Assembly: GCA_016784125.1 (NCBI GenBank)
Contig: JADHVI010000009.1
Span: forward strand, 1 to 33,279
DNA from: Candidatus Woesearchaeota archaeon
Lineage (GTDB): Archaea; Nanobdellota; Nanobdellia; Woesearchaeales; GCA-2686295
Reading direction: 5' to 3'
Length of the DNA stretch: 33,279 nucleotides
The notes under the pieces were generated by a model. The model saw only the letters and a list, made by a program, of their open reading frames with translations, made no database searches and was not told where the DNA came from. Position 1 is the stretch's first letter. Each line of letters starts with the position of its first letter. Shown piece after piece: positions 23,057 to 29,949 of the stretch. The position numbers were made by a program, and so were the translations under genes.

Positions 23057-23712
23057 AAGAAATGTTAGATTATTACTCAAAAGAAGGAGAACACCTAGGA
23101 TCAATGGAAAAAAGCGAAATGCATCAAAAAATGAAGACAGAATATTTGAAGAAAGGAAAAGTTAGTGTCAGACATAAAGATGTAAAACTAATTCTAATGA
23201 CATCACAAGGAAGAATCATTCTTCAAAGAAGATCAAAATGGAAAGGAATGAACTCAGGACTATGGGATAAAACCATCGGAGGACATATTCGTAAAGGAGA
23301 TCAAACAGATCTTGCAATGCTAAAAGAATGTTCAGAAGAACTGGGAATTCCTGCAACAATCGTTCCAGAATCAGAATTTGAAAACGCAGTTTCAACAACA
23401 AATCTTCAAATACTAGGAATTTTAAAAAAATTAGTATATCTAGATAATTTTCAATCAAAAAGAACCGATCCTGATGGAAATAGTTGGATTGAACCGGCAA
23501 TGACTCAATTCTATATAGGCTATTATGATGGCCCAATCAGATTTGTTGATAGCGAATCAAGCGGAATAGAAGTTTTTTCACTGGACGAATTGAATACAGA
23601 GATAAAAAATGCGCCAGATAACTATACTGAAGACATAAAAGTAATGCTTCACAGATTTAAAGACTATTTGAAGCCAGCTACAACATATACACCACACGTT
23701 TTAAACGATTAA
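23053..23712 (+). CDS. Nudix hydrolase with D-for-E box variation
   Basis: 219 aa. After a helical N-terminus, residues about 40-185 form a Nudix domain: VKLILMTSQGRIILQRRS, then SGLWDKTIGGH, and a box G77 to I99 (GHIRKGDQTDLAMLKECSEE, then LGI). E92, E95 and E96 are kept. The first box Glu is Asp83 and the Arg before E92 is Lys91, conservative changes. The layout (QRRS..., GLWD...GGH) resembles the YfcD/IPP-isomerase-like branch. AAGGAGGTG precedes the ATG, inside the RHH gene, and the two overlap by 4 bp. The substrate is probably a nucleotide or isoprenoid diphosphate but cannot be fixed from sequence. Confidence 0.8.
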   Translation: MKEMLDYYSKEGEHLGSMEKSEMHQKMKTEYLKKGKVSVRHKDVKLILMTSQGRIILQRRSKWKGMNSGLWDKTIGGHIRKGDQTDLAMLKECSEELGIPATIVPESEFENAVSTTNLQILGILKKLVYLDNFQSKRTDPDGNSWIEPAMTQFYIGYYDGPIRFVDSESSGIEVFSLDELNTEIKNAPDNYTEDIKVMLHRFKDYLKPATTYTPHVLND

Positions 23713-23782
23713 TTATTATTTTACACACTATTTCTTCGACAGCTAAAAAGTGCTTTTGTACAATTAACACTGTTTACGCAAA

Positions 23783-23848
23783 CTTTATAAATAGTCCATA
23801 ATTCCAAACAAATGGTTTAGAGGTTCTGTAAGTAATTTATTTAGGTGA
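23783..23848 (+). promoter_or_regulatory. Promoter and leader of the S19e-L39e-L31e operon
   Basis: TATA CTTTATAAATAG (23783-23794) predicts transcription from about 23814. The leader is then about 39 nt and includes TTAGGTGA (about 23841-23848) as Shine-Dalgarno before ATG 23853. This differs from the mostly leaderless genes around it, as is common for ribosomal protein operons. Confidence 0.55.
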
Positions 23849-23852
23849 AAAA

Positions 23853-24500
23853 ATGCTATACGATGTACCACAAAACGAACTGATTGAAAAAACAGCAACC
23901 GAGCTGAAAAAGCTAATACACATGCCTAGCTGGGCGCCTTTTGTAAAAACAGGCACCCACAAGCAAAGACCACCTATTGATCCTGATTGGTGGTATGTAA
24001 GAGCCGCAGCAATATTAAGAAAGATTTACTTACGAGGACCTGTAGGTGTCTCAAAACTTAAAGTCCAATACGGTGGCAAGAAGAATCGAGGCGTAAGACC
24101 AGAAAAATTCTGCAAAGGATCAGGAAGCGTTATAAGAAAAGTTCTCCAACAACTAGAAGAAGCAAAGCTAATAAAACAAGAAGCAGTTGGAAAACATAAA
24201 GGACGCGTAATAACACCAAAAGGAAAATCAGTATTATTCTCAGTAGCAAAGAGCATTGGCAAAGTAGCACCCGCACCAAAGAAAGTGGCTCCTAAAAAGG
24301 AAGCACCAATCAAAGATGCTGGCGTACCAAAGGTAGAGGCTAAAAAAGATGTGCCAAAAGTAGAAGCCAAAAAGGAAGCACCAAAGCCAGATGCTAAACA
24401 AGATTACGTAATTCCAAAAGAAGAGCAATTAATGAAGATGCCAAAAGGCAAGGAAGAAAAGAAAGACGCCCCAGTTAAGGAGGAAGTTTCTAAGAAATAA
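23853..24500 (+). CDS. rps19e: 30S ribosomal protein S19e with long charged C-terminal tail
   Basis: Small-subunit protein S19e of archaeal and eukaryotic ribosomes, needed for 18S/16S maturation in eukaryotes. The core (1-137) is canonical: YDVPQNELIEKTATELKK, WAPFVKTGTHKQRPP, DWWYVRAAAILRKIYLRGPV, YGGKKNRG and LIKQEAVGKHKGRVITPKGK. Archaeal S19e is normally about 150 aa; this one has a further tail of about 75 residues of Lys, Ala, Pro, Glu and Val in imperfect repeats (KVEAKKDVPKVEAKKEAPKP). It is first gene of an operon with L39e and L31e, a conserved archaeal order. The tail is probably disordered and solvent exposed. Confidence 0.95.
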   Translation: MLYDVPQNELIEKTATELKKLIHMPSWAPFVKTGTHKQRPPIDPDWWYVRAAAILRKIYLRGPVGVSKLKVQYGGKKNRGVRPEKFCKGSGSVIRKVLQQLEEAKLIKQEAVGKHKGRVITPKGKSVLFSVAKSIGKVAPAPKKVAPKKEAPIKDAGVPKVEAKKDVPKVEAKKEAPKPDAKQDYVIPKEEQLMKMPKGKEEKKDAPVKEEVSKK

Positions 24501-24554
24501 AATGGACAAAAATAAAATTTTTGAACATCCAAAAATCAAGGAGGATTTTTGAAT

Positions 24555-24728
24555 ATGGCACGATTCATACATATAAGTAGGAAGCTAAGACTTGCAAAGA
24601 AAGGCAGACAAACTAGATGGGCTCCATTCTGGACAGTTCCAAAGATTTATGGACAAGGAAGAAGGATGCACCCTGGAAGGCACACTACAGTAAAGAGAAG
24701 TTGGAGAAGAAGTAATACTAAAGCTTAA
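24555..24728 (+). CDS. rpl39e: 50S ribosomal protein L39e
   Basis: 57 aa. ARFIHISRKLRLAKKGRQTR then WAPFWTVPKIYGQGRR and HPGRHTTVKRSWRRS match L39e, a very small basic protein in the wall of the peptide exit tunnel. The canonical length is about 51 aa, so this one is slightly longer at the C-terminus (SNTKA). AAGGAGGATTTTTGAAT supplies a strong ribosome-binding site before ATG 24555. It lies 54 bp after S19e and 1 bp before L31e. It is short and highly basic, hence easily missed in automatic annotation. Confidence 0.96.
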   Translation: MARFIHISRKLRLAKKGRQTRWAPFWTVPKIYGQGRRMHPGRHTTVKRSWRRSNTKA

Positions 24729-24729
24729 A

Positions 24730-25293
24730 ATGGCCGACACTAAAAAAGAAAAGGAAGCAAAAATTGTTCTTGAAAGAGCGTATAATGTACCTCTTAGAAA
24801 AGGATGGCTTAAAGTTGCAAGAATAAAAAGATCAAAGAAAGCAGTCAAAACATTGCAAGAATTTCTCGAGAAACATATGAAATCAGATGATGTAAGGTTA
24901 GGAATGCATTTAAACGAGTTTATTTGGAAGCATGGGATAAAAAATCCTCCGCATCATGTTCAATTAAAAGCAGTTAAATACGATGACGGCATCGTAAGAG
25001 CAGAACTGGAAGGCTACGAATTCAGAGGAGCAGTTCAATCAAAACCAAAGGAAGATAAACCAACAGGTCTCAAAGGCAAACTTCAAAGTGCATTAGGTAA
25101 AACAGAGGAAACAACACCAAAAGAAGAGAAACCTGTTGAAGTACCTGAAGAAGCTAAGAAGAAAGCACAGAGCAGCGAAGCTAAAAAGACAGAGAAAAAA
25201 CCAGCTGCAAAGAAACCTGTTGAGAAGAAAGAAAAAACTGCTGAGAAGAAAACTACTTCTAAATCAACTGCCAGTAAAACAACTAAAAAGTAG
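24730..25293 (+). CDS. rpl31e: 50S ribosomal protein L31e with long charged C-terminal tail
   Basis: 187 aa. Residues 1-98 are L31e: KIVLERAYNVPLRKGWLKVA, KRSKKAVKTLQEFLEKHMKS, VRLGMHLNEFIWKHGIKNPP and VQLKAVKYDDGIVRAELEGY. L31e sits at the tunnel exit, near the SRP and chaperone binding sites. The family is about 90 aa long. Here a tail of about 90 residues follows, rich in K, E, P, T and A, ending in repeated KK.xEKKxx units and TSKSTASKTTKK. Its stop at 25291-25293 directly abuts the stop of the opposite HPF-like gene. The start is 1 bp after the L39e stop. Confidence 0.95.
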   Translation: MADTKKEKEAKIVLERAYNVPLRKGWLKVARIKRSKKAVKTLQEFLEKHMKSDDVRLGMHLNEFIWKHGIKNPPHHVQLKAVKYDDGIVRAELEGYEFRGAVQSKPKEDKPTGLKGKLQSALGKTEETTPKEEKPVEVPEEAKKKAQSSEAKKTEKKPAAKKPVEKKEKTAEKKTTSKSTASKTTKK

Positions 25294-25611
25294 CTATTTA
25301 CTTACCACGGCAAGAATCTTCTTAAGTGAGGAATCCAAAGCCACAAATAAATTTCTGTCAATAACTTCTGACGTGTGAGCTTTACCACCAACCATAAGTT
25401 TTCCATGTATTTCATACTTTTGACTCTTTGGAGTCTTATGGACATCCTTCATGGTTACTGATAAACTTTCAAAATCTTTTAGGGCATCACTGAATTTCCT
25501 AGTATAACTACCAGTTATTTTCTTAACTACAATCAACTCTGCGTGGTCCAGATCCTTAAATCCTGCCAGGGTTATATTACCGCCTAGTTCTATATTTTCT
25601 GCATCCCCCAT
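25294..25611 (-). CDS. HPF/RaiA-like ribosome-associated protein (tentative)
   Basis: 106 aa. The order strand (ITLAGFKDL), helix, strand (LSVTMKDVHK), strand (KYEIHGKLMVGGKAHTSEVI) and helix (NLFVALDSSLKKILAVV) follows the beta-alpha-beta-beta-beta-alpha plan of hibernation promoting factor/RaiA. The Lys-rich segments and final helix also fit. If correct, it would bind the 30S decoding centre in resting cells. The similarity is in pattern, not in strong motifs, so other small alpha-beta folds are possible. ATG 25611 is chosen over TTG 25617, because the TATA centre at about 25637 lies 26 nt upstream (leaderless). Its stop codon abuts the end of L31e. Confidence 0.5.
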   Translation of the reverse strand: MGDAENIELGGNITLAGFKDLDHAELIVVKKITGSYTRKFSDALKDFESLSVTMKDVHKTPKSQKYEIHGKLMVGGKAHTSEVIDRNLFVALDSSLKKILAVVSK

Positions 25612-25700
25612 AACCAATTTTATGGTTCGGATATTTATAAATCTTTTGAATCTTAATTTTCTCGTCTAATTATTCACATACGAATATTTTTTTCAACAAT

Positions 25701-25750
25701 CTTTAAATAGGGCTTCATAAGACTTCTACCTACGATTTAACTGAGGAGGG
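25701..25750 (+). promoter_or_regulatory. metK promoter and Shine-Dalgarno
   Basis: TATA CTTTAAATAG (25701-25710) predicts transcription near 25732, a leader of about 25 nt, and GAGGAGGG (25743-25750) before ATG 25757. No SAM riboswitch would fit in this leader. Confidence 0.6.
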
Positions 25751-25756
25751 ATATAT

Positions 25757-26971
25757 ATGAAAAAAGGAAAATACTTGTTCACAAGCGAAAGTGTAACAGA
25801 AGGTCACCCAGACAAGATGTGTGACCAGATAAGTGATGCGATTCTAGACGCAGCATTATCAGAAGACCCAAATTCTAGAGTAGCAATTGAGACCCTAACA
25901 AAGACAGGTTTTGTAGTTGTCGCAGGGGAACTAACAACAAATACCTACATTGATGTTCAAAAAGTCGTAAGAGACACAATCAGAGAAATTGGTTACGATG
26001 ACCCATTATTCGGTTTTGACTGTGATGGATGTGGAGTTCTATCAGCAATATCAGAACAAAGCCCAGACATCTCACAAGGAGTAACTGAAGGAAAAGGATT
26101 GCACAAAGAACAAGGTGCAGGAGACCAAGGTATGATGTTTGGATACGCATCAAACGAAACCCCAGAATACATGCCACTACCAATAGTTCTAGCACATAAA
26201 TTAACAAAGAAACTAGCAACTGTAAGAAAATCTGGCAAATTAAAATACTTGAGACCTGACGGAAAAAGTCAAGTAACAATTGAGTACCACAACGGAACTC
26301 CAAAGAGAGCTGAAGCAATTGTTATTGCAACACAGCACTCACCAAACGTTAGCCATAAAACAATCGAAAAAGACATGATTAAACATGTTATCAAACCAGT
26401 TTGTGGCAAATGGATTGACAAGAACACCAAATTTCACGTCAACGCAACAGGAGCGTTCATAGTTGGAGGCCCAGTTGGAGACGCAGGAGTTACAGGAAGA
26501 AAGATCATTGTAGATACCTATGGTGGACACGGAAGTCACGGTGGAGGAGCATTCTCAGGAAAAGATCCTTCAAAAGTAGACAGATCAGCTTCATACGCAG
26601 CAAGATACATCGCAAAGAACATAGTTGCAGCAGGATTAGCAGCTAAATGTGAAGTACAACTAGCATACGCAATTGGAGTTGCAAACCCGGTTTCAGTACT
26701 GATTCACACCTTCGATACAAACAGAATACCTGAAGAAGAAATCAGCAAATTGGTTGTAAAACACTTCCCATTGAAGCCATCTGACATCATCAGTCACCTA
26801 AGATTGAAAAGACCAATCTTTAAGAAAACAGCTTCATACGGACACTTTGGAAGGAATGACCCAGACTTCACATGGGAAAAACTAGACAAAGTAGATGCAT
26901 TGAAGAAAGATGCAAGTCAGTTCGACAAGCCTAGTGTAAACGGCAGCAATGCCCCATTAGACGGGTACTAA
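25757..26971 (+). CDS. metK: S-adenosylmethionine synthetase, bacterial type
   Basis: Makes SAM from methionine and ATP. 404 aa, the bacterial/eukaryotic MAT length and sequence rather than the archaeal MAT family. Signatures: [20 protein letters not shown] (catalytic His and metal site), [12 protein letters not shown] (hexapeptide motif), and [20 protein letters not shown] leading to KVDRSA (P-loop-like motif). [11 protein letters not shown] near the C-terminus is typical too. It serves the methyltransferases at 4954 and 6669, among others. It has its own promoter and Shine-Dalgarno and is followed by T-rich sequence. Its presence in an archaeal context suggests an acquired gene, a pattern known in DPANN lineages (inference). 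Confidence 0.97.
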   Translation: MKKGKYLFTSESVTEGHPDKMCDQISDAILDAALSEDPNSRVAIETLTKTGFVVVAGELTTNTYIDVQKVVRDTIREIGYDDPLFGFDCDGCGVLSAISEQSPDISQGVTEGKGLHKEQGAGDQGMMFGYASNETPEYMPLPIVLAHKLTKKLATVRKSGKLKYLRPDGKSQVTIEYHNGTPKRAEAIVIATQHSPNVSHKTIEKDMIKHVIKPVCGKWIDKNTKFHVNATGAFIVGGPVGDAGVTGRKIIVDTYGGHGSHGGGAFSGKDPSKVDRSASYAARYIAKNIVAAGLAAKCEVQLAYAIGVANPVSVLIHTFDTNRIPEEEISKLVVKHFPLKPSDIISHLRLKRPIFKKTASYGHFGRNDPDFTWEKLDKVDALKKDASQFDKPSVNGSNAPLDGY

Positions 26972-27010
26972 AACCCTTTTTTTCTTTATTTTTTTATCTT
27001 TTTCTTTTAA
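26972..27010 (+). terminator. T-rich terminator after metK
   Basis: The metK stop is followed by CCCTTTTTTTCTTTATTTTTTTATCTTTTTC, several T runs without a stem, as in archaeal intrinsic terminators. The TATA box of the next gene (GTTTAAATA, about 27023-27031) follows. Confidence 0.6.
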
Positions 27011-27053
27011 TCTTTACTTAATGTTTAAATAAGAAGTTTAATTTCTAATTGTT

Positions 27054-27503
27054 ATGAATAATATTGTCAGTTTAAATCTTAAATTAATGAACTCTGGATC
27101 CGAAGGAGGTATGAGATATTTAATGCTTGAGGAGAGCTTTGGTGGACCTGGAAGATTTGGAGAAGGATATACCTCTGCAGGTTTAGAATATCGATTTGAT
27201 CCAAAAACCGGTGAGATAAAAGAGTTTGACAGTTATAATCGTTATATGCAAGGAGAATTTAGAGACTTTCCAAGACACATACTCGAAGTTGCAATCTTAA
27301 ATAACCTATCAGGAATGGGAATAATTGATTATAAAGCGCCAAGAATCTGCTCTTTAGAAGCCAGACAAAATTTAGAAGAGTCGGTAAGAGTATACAATCT
27401 AAATCAGAATTTTAACTTAGGAAGATCAACTTTTAGAAAAGCAATGGATTTTTCCTTAGAATATTTAAGAAACCAAGACAGCGGACTTGTCTTACGATTA
27501 TGA
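27054..27503 (+). CDS. Protein of unknown function
   Basis: 149 aa, soluble and unrecognised. The first half is beta-like with Gly-rich turns (GSEGGMRYLMLEESFGGPGR, YTSAGLEYRFDPKTGEIKEF). The second half is helical (RHILEVAILNNLSG, EARQNLEESVRVYNLNQNF, FRKAMDFSLEYLRNQ). It has no membrane segment and no cysteine cluster. TATA GTTTAAATA is centred 27 nt before the ATG (leaderless), which supports the start. The gene stands alone between two promoters. Confidence 0.65.
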   Translation: MNNIVSLNLKLMNSGSEGGMRYLMLEESFGGPGRFGEGYTSAGLEYRFDPKTGEIKEFDSYNRYMQGEFRDFPRHILEVAILNNLSGMGIIDYKAPRICSLEARQNLEESVRVYNLNQNFNLGRSTFRKAMDFSLEYLRNQDSGLVLRL

Positions 27504-27559
27504 GTTTTGCATGCTTTTTTTTACTTAGGTTTATATAACTTTCAAGGTTTCTGAGCTAA

Positions 27560-28084
27560 ATGAAAAGAGTTGAAGACTTTTTAGAGGAAGCAAAACAGTT
27601 AAGTGACACAGAACTTACAGAAAAGTTCGGCGTTTATGACAACTGGAAAATGCTAGTTCAACATCACCATTTAAGTTTAGCATCAGGTCTTATTGAAACT
27701 AACAAATTCAGTTTTGCAAGACTTATTAACATTCATGGAGGAAGAATAGTTCGCCTAGATCATCTAGAAACTGCGAACGTTGAAATCATGGATTACTTAT
27801 TGCCAGAAAGAACTATAGATGAAACAATTATGTTTCAACAATGTTTTAAAGCCAACGGGTGGAATCACAATCTGACATTACAATTTCATCCTCAAACTTC
27901 AGATGGTTATCACAAAGGAGGATGGGATGAAAGATGGATAAGAAATGTTTTTCAAGCAATTGATGACGTTTCACAATATTTAATTCAAGAAGGGATTCCT
28001 GCTTGTTACATAGACGCTCGACCTAGAGGAACAAAACCTGACTTAGAAAATATGTATACTCTGGAAATGAGATCACAATCCTAA
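27560..28084 (+). CDS. Protein of unknown function, His- and Trp-rich
   Basis: 174 aa, not recognised. An N-terminal helical part (VEDFLEEAKQLSDTELTEKF) leads to a region with many histidines (MLVQHHHLSLAS, INIHGGRIVRLDHLE, HNLTLQFHPQTSDGYHKGGW) that could bind a metal. DERWIRNVFQAIDDVSQYLI and PACYIDARPRGTKPDLENMY complete it. TATA GTTTATATAA is centred 27 nt before the ATG (leaderless). The last 12 bp overlap the end of ftsY on the other strand. No similar family comes to mind; enzymatic function is possible but unproven. Confidence 0.65.
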   Translation: MKRVEDFLEEAKQLSDTELTEKFGVYDNWKMLVQHHHLSLASGLIETNKFSFARLINIHGGRIVRLDHLETANVEIMDYLLPERTIDETIMFQQCFKANGWNHNLTLQFHPQTSDGYHKGGWDERWIRNVFQAIDDVSQYLIQEGIPACYIDARPRGTKPDLENMYTLEMRSQS

Positions 28085-29869
28085 ATTTTCTATTATTTCT
28101 TCTTTGTCAAATTCCTTAAGATCATCATACGTTTGACCCGTACCTAAGAATAAGATTGGTTTCTTTGTAATATATGATACACTGATGGCCGCACCGCCTT
28201 TTTCATCAACATCAGCTTTTGCAAGAATAATTGCGTCAATCCCAACAGCTTCATTGTAAGCCTTTGCTTGCTCTACGCAATCATTGCCAGTTATGCTTTC
28301 TCCGATAAAAATCTTCATATCCGGGTTATTAACTCTAATTAATTTTTTTAATTCTTCCATTAAGTTAGTGTTACTGTGCAATCTTCCAGCAGTGTCTATT
28401 AACACAACGTCAATTCCTTTGCTTTTTGCATGCTCAATGGCATCAAAAGCAACTGCTGCAGGGTCCGCGTTATAATCATGCTTTATCATTTTCACTTTAA
28501 GCTTATTTGCATGCTCTTCTAACTGTTGAATGGCTGCCGCTCTAAATGTGTCTGAAGCTGCAAAGACAACGCTCAAATCGTTTTTTAGAAGTTTATTAGC
28601 CACTTTTGCCATAGTGGTTGTTTTTCCAGAACCATTAACACCTATAAATGCGATTATGTAAGGTTGTTTTTTCTTTACCTCTTTTAGTAAATCAATATTT
28701 TGAACATCTAAAACTTCTTCAATTGAGTTTCTTAAAGTATCTCTGATGACTTCTTCAACTCCCTTCCTTGAAACCTTTCCAGTTGTTAGTTCTTCTTTCA
28801 AATCCGCTTTGATCTTCTCAATGACTTCTACAGCTACATTGTTTTCTAGCAATGTAACTTCTAAATCCCAGAATATATCTTCAAACTTTTTCTCTGATAA
28901 ATTAAATTTAGTGACAGTTTCAGTTATTTTCGTAAAGAAGCCCTTTTTTTCCTCAGGTTGCTCTTCAGAAATAATTTTCTTTTCTTCAATAACTTCTTCT
29001 TTAAGTTCTTCATACTCTAATTCTTTTTCTTTCTTAGTAAATATCTTTTTGAAAAAACCTTTCTTTTTCACTTCTGGGACGCTAACTTCTTCTTCCATTA
29101 AATAATCCCAACCAGGTTGCCAAGCTTTTTTAGGACGCCAATCTTCATCTATAACTTGGCTCCAAGTTTTACTTAGTAGTAAAACCTCAATTGCAAACTG
29201 AGGCGCTTGATGTGCCATAATAGCAACATGTTTACCATAATATTCTTTATACAAATAATTAAGAAATTCTGCTATTCTTTTCTCAACTTCCTCATAACTT
29301 TCTCCGTTTGGAAAAGATGTTTTAATGTAATCTTTTAACTCCCAATCCTTCTTTTTCTGAGTAAAATCACCATAATCACATTCTCTAAGCCTCTTATCTT
29401 CTTTTAGTTTACAAAGATCTTTGAAATATTTTGCAGAGTCAGTGGCTCTTAAAAGATCAGAAGAAAACATGACATCAAATGTATCATACTTAATTTGCTT
29501 TGGTAAAACCTCAGCTTGTTCAATACCAAGTTCTGAAAGTTCACCTTCTGCCTGACCAGTTGCTAATTGCTGCTCATTATCAGTTGTAGTGCCGTGAACA
29601 AAATAAGTTATCTTTACGCCTTTGGTTTTTTCTATAACTTCTGCCTTTGATTTTTTCTTAGAAACTTTTTTATCTTCTTTTACTGCTTCGCCACCTTTGA
29701 CAGGTACCGGCTCAGCAGATTTAGGCTGTTTCTTCTTCTCAACTTTTTTCTTTACTTCTTTCTTAGGAGGAGTTTTGACTTCGACTTCTTCTTGTTCTAC
29801 TTCTGCCTCTACTCCTTTCTTTATAGAATCAACAACGCCTTTTAACTTGTCCTTTAGGAATTTAAACAT
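28073..29869 (-). CDS. ftsY: FtsY SRP-receptor GTPase with an inserted histidine-phosphatase-like domain
   Basis: 598 aa from ATG 29869. Residues 1-19 are an amphipathic helix (MFKFLKDKLKGVVDSIKKG), 20-84 a charged Lys/Glu linker. Residues 85-258 are a histidine-phosphatase (phosphoglycerate-mutase-like) domain: KITYFVHGTTTDNE with His92, SSDLLRATDSAKYF with Arg141, ECDYGDF with E163, and AIMAHQAPQFAIEVLL with His220. The usual RHG is VHG. A second charged linker (about 259-315) follows. Residues 316-598 are the FtsY NG domain with GVNGSGKT (410-417), DTFRAAAIQQL, DTAGR (492-496) and a GTG loop (576-578). It docks SRP-ribosome complexes at the membrane. A 55-residue upstream extension is rejected, because it overlaps the divergent gene and lies upstream of the TATA box (about 29891-29900), which is 26 nt before ATG 29869. 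Confidence 0.93.
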   Translation of the reverse strand: MFKFLKDKLKGVVDSIKKGVEAEVEQEEVEVKTPPKKEVKKKVEKKKQPKSAEPVPVKGGEAVKEDKKVSKKKSKAEVIEKTKGVKITYFVHGTTTDNEQQLATGQAEGELSELGIEQAEVLPKQIKYDTFDVMFSSDLLRATDSAKYFKDLCKLKEDKRLRECDYGDFTQKKKDWELKDYIKTSFPNGESYEEVEKRIAEFLNYLYKEYYGKHVAIMAHQAPQFAIEVLLLSKTWSQVIDEDWRPKKAWQPGWDYLMEEEVSVPEVKKKGFFKKIFTKKEKELEYEELKEEVIEEKKIISEEQPEEKKGFFTKITETVTKFNLSEKKFEDIFWDLEVTLLENNVAVEVIEKIKADLKEELTTGKVSRKGVEEVIRDTLRNSIEEVLDVQNIDLLKEVKKKQPYIIAFIGVNGSGKTTTMAKVANKLLKNDLSVVFAASDTFRAAAIQQLEEHANKLKVKMIKHDYNADPAAVAFDAIEHAKSKGIDVVLIDTAGRLHSNTNLMEELKKLIRVNNPDMKIFIGESITGNDCVEQAKAYNEAVGIDAIILAKADVDEKGGAAISVSYITKKPILFLGTGQTYDDLKEFDKEEIIENLGL

Positions 29870-29890
29870 AAGAAAATAGAAAAATAATTG

Positions 29891-29929
29891 GTTTATAAAA
29901 CTTTTCTTGTCATCGAAAAATATATATAA
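29891..29929. promoter_or_regulatory. Divergent promoters of ftsY and the gene at 29950
   Basis: TTTTATAAAC on the minus strand is centred about 26 nt before the ftsY ATG at 29869. TATATATAA (29921-29929) on the plus strand is centred 25 nt before ATG 29950. Both predict leaderless transcripts and fix the start choices of both genes. Confidence 0.6.
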
Positions 29930-29949
29930 CCATTTTGTAAAAAATGAGT

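Noticed and set aside
22913-23712. A classical toxin-antitoxin locus
   Set aside because: The RHH protein resembles an antitoxin, but its partner is a plain Nudix hydrolase with a nearly complete catalytic box and no known toxin family features.
24502-24552. A 16-codon frame between S19e and L39e (MDKNKIFEHPKIKEDF)
   Set aside because: It has no Shine-Dalgarno of its own, and its end coincides with the L39e ribosome-binding site. It is too short to support.
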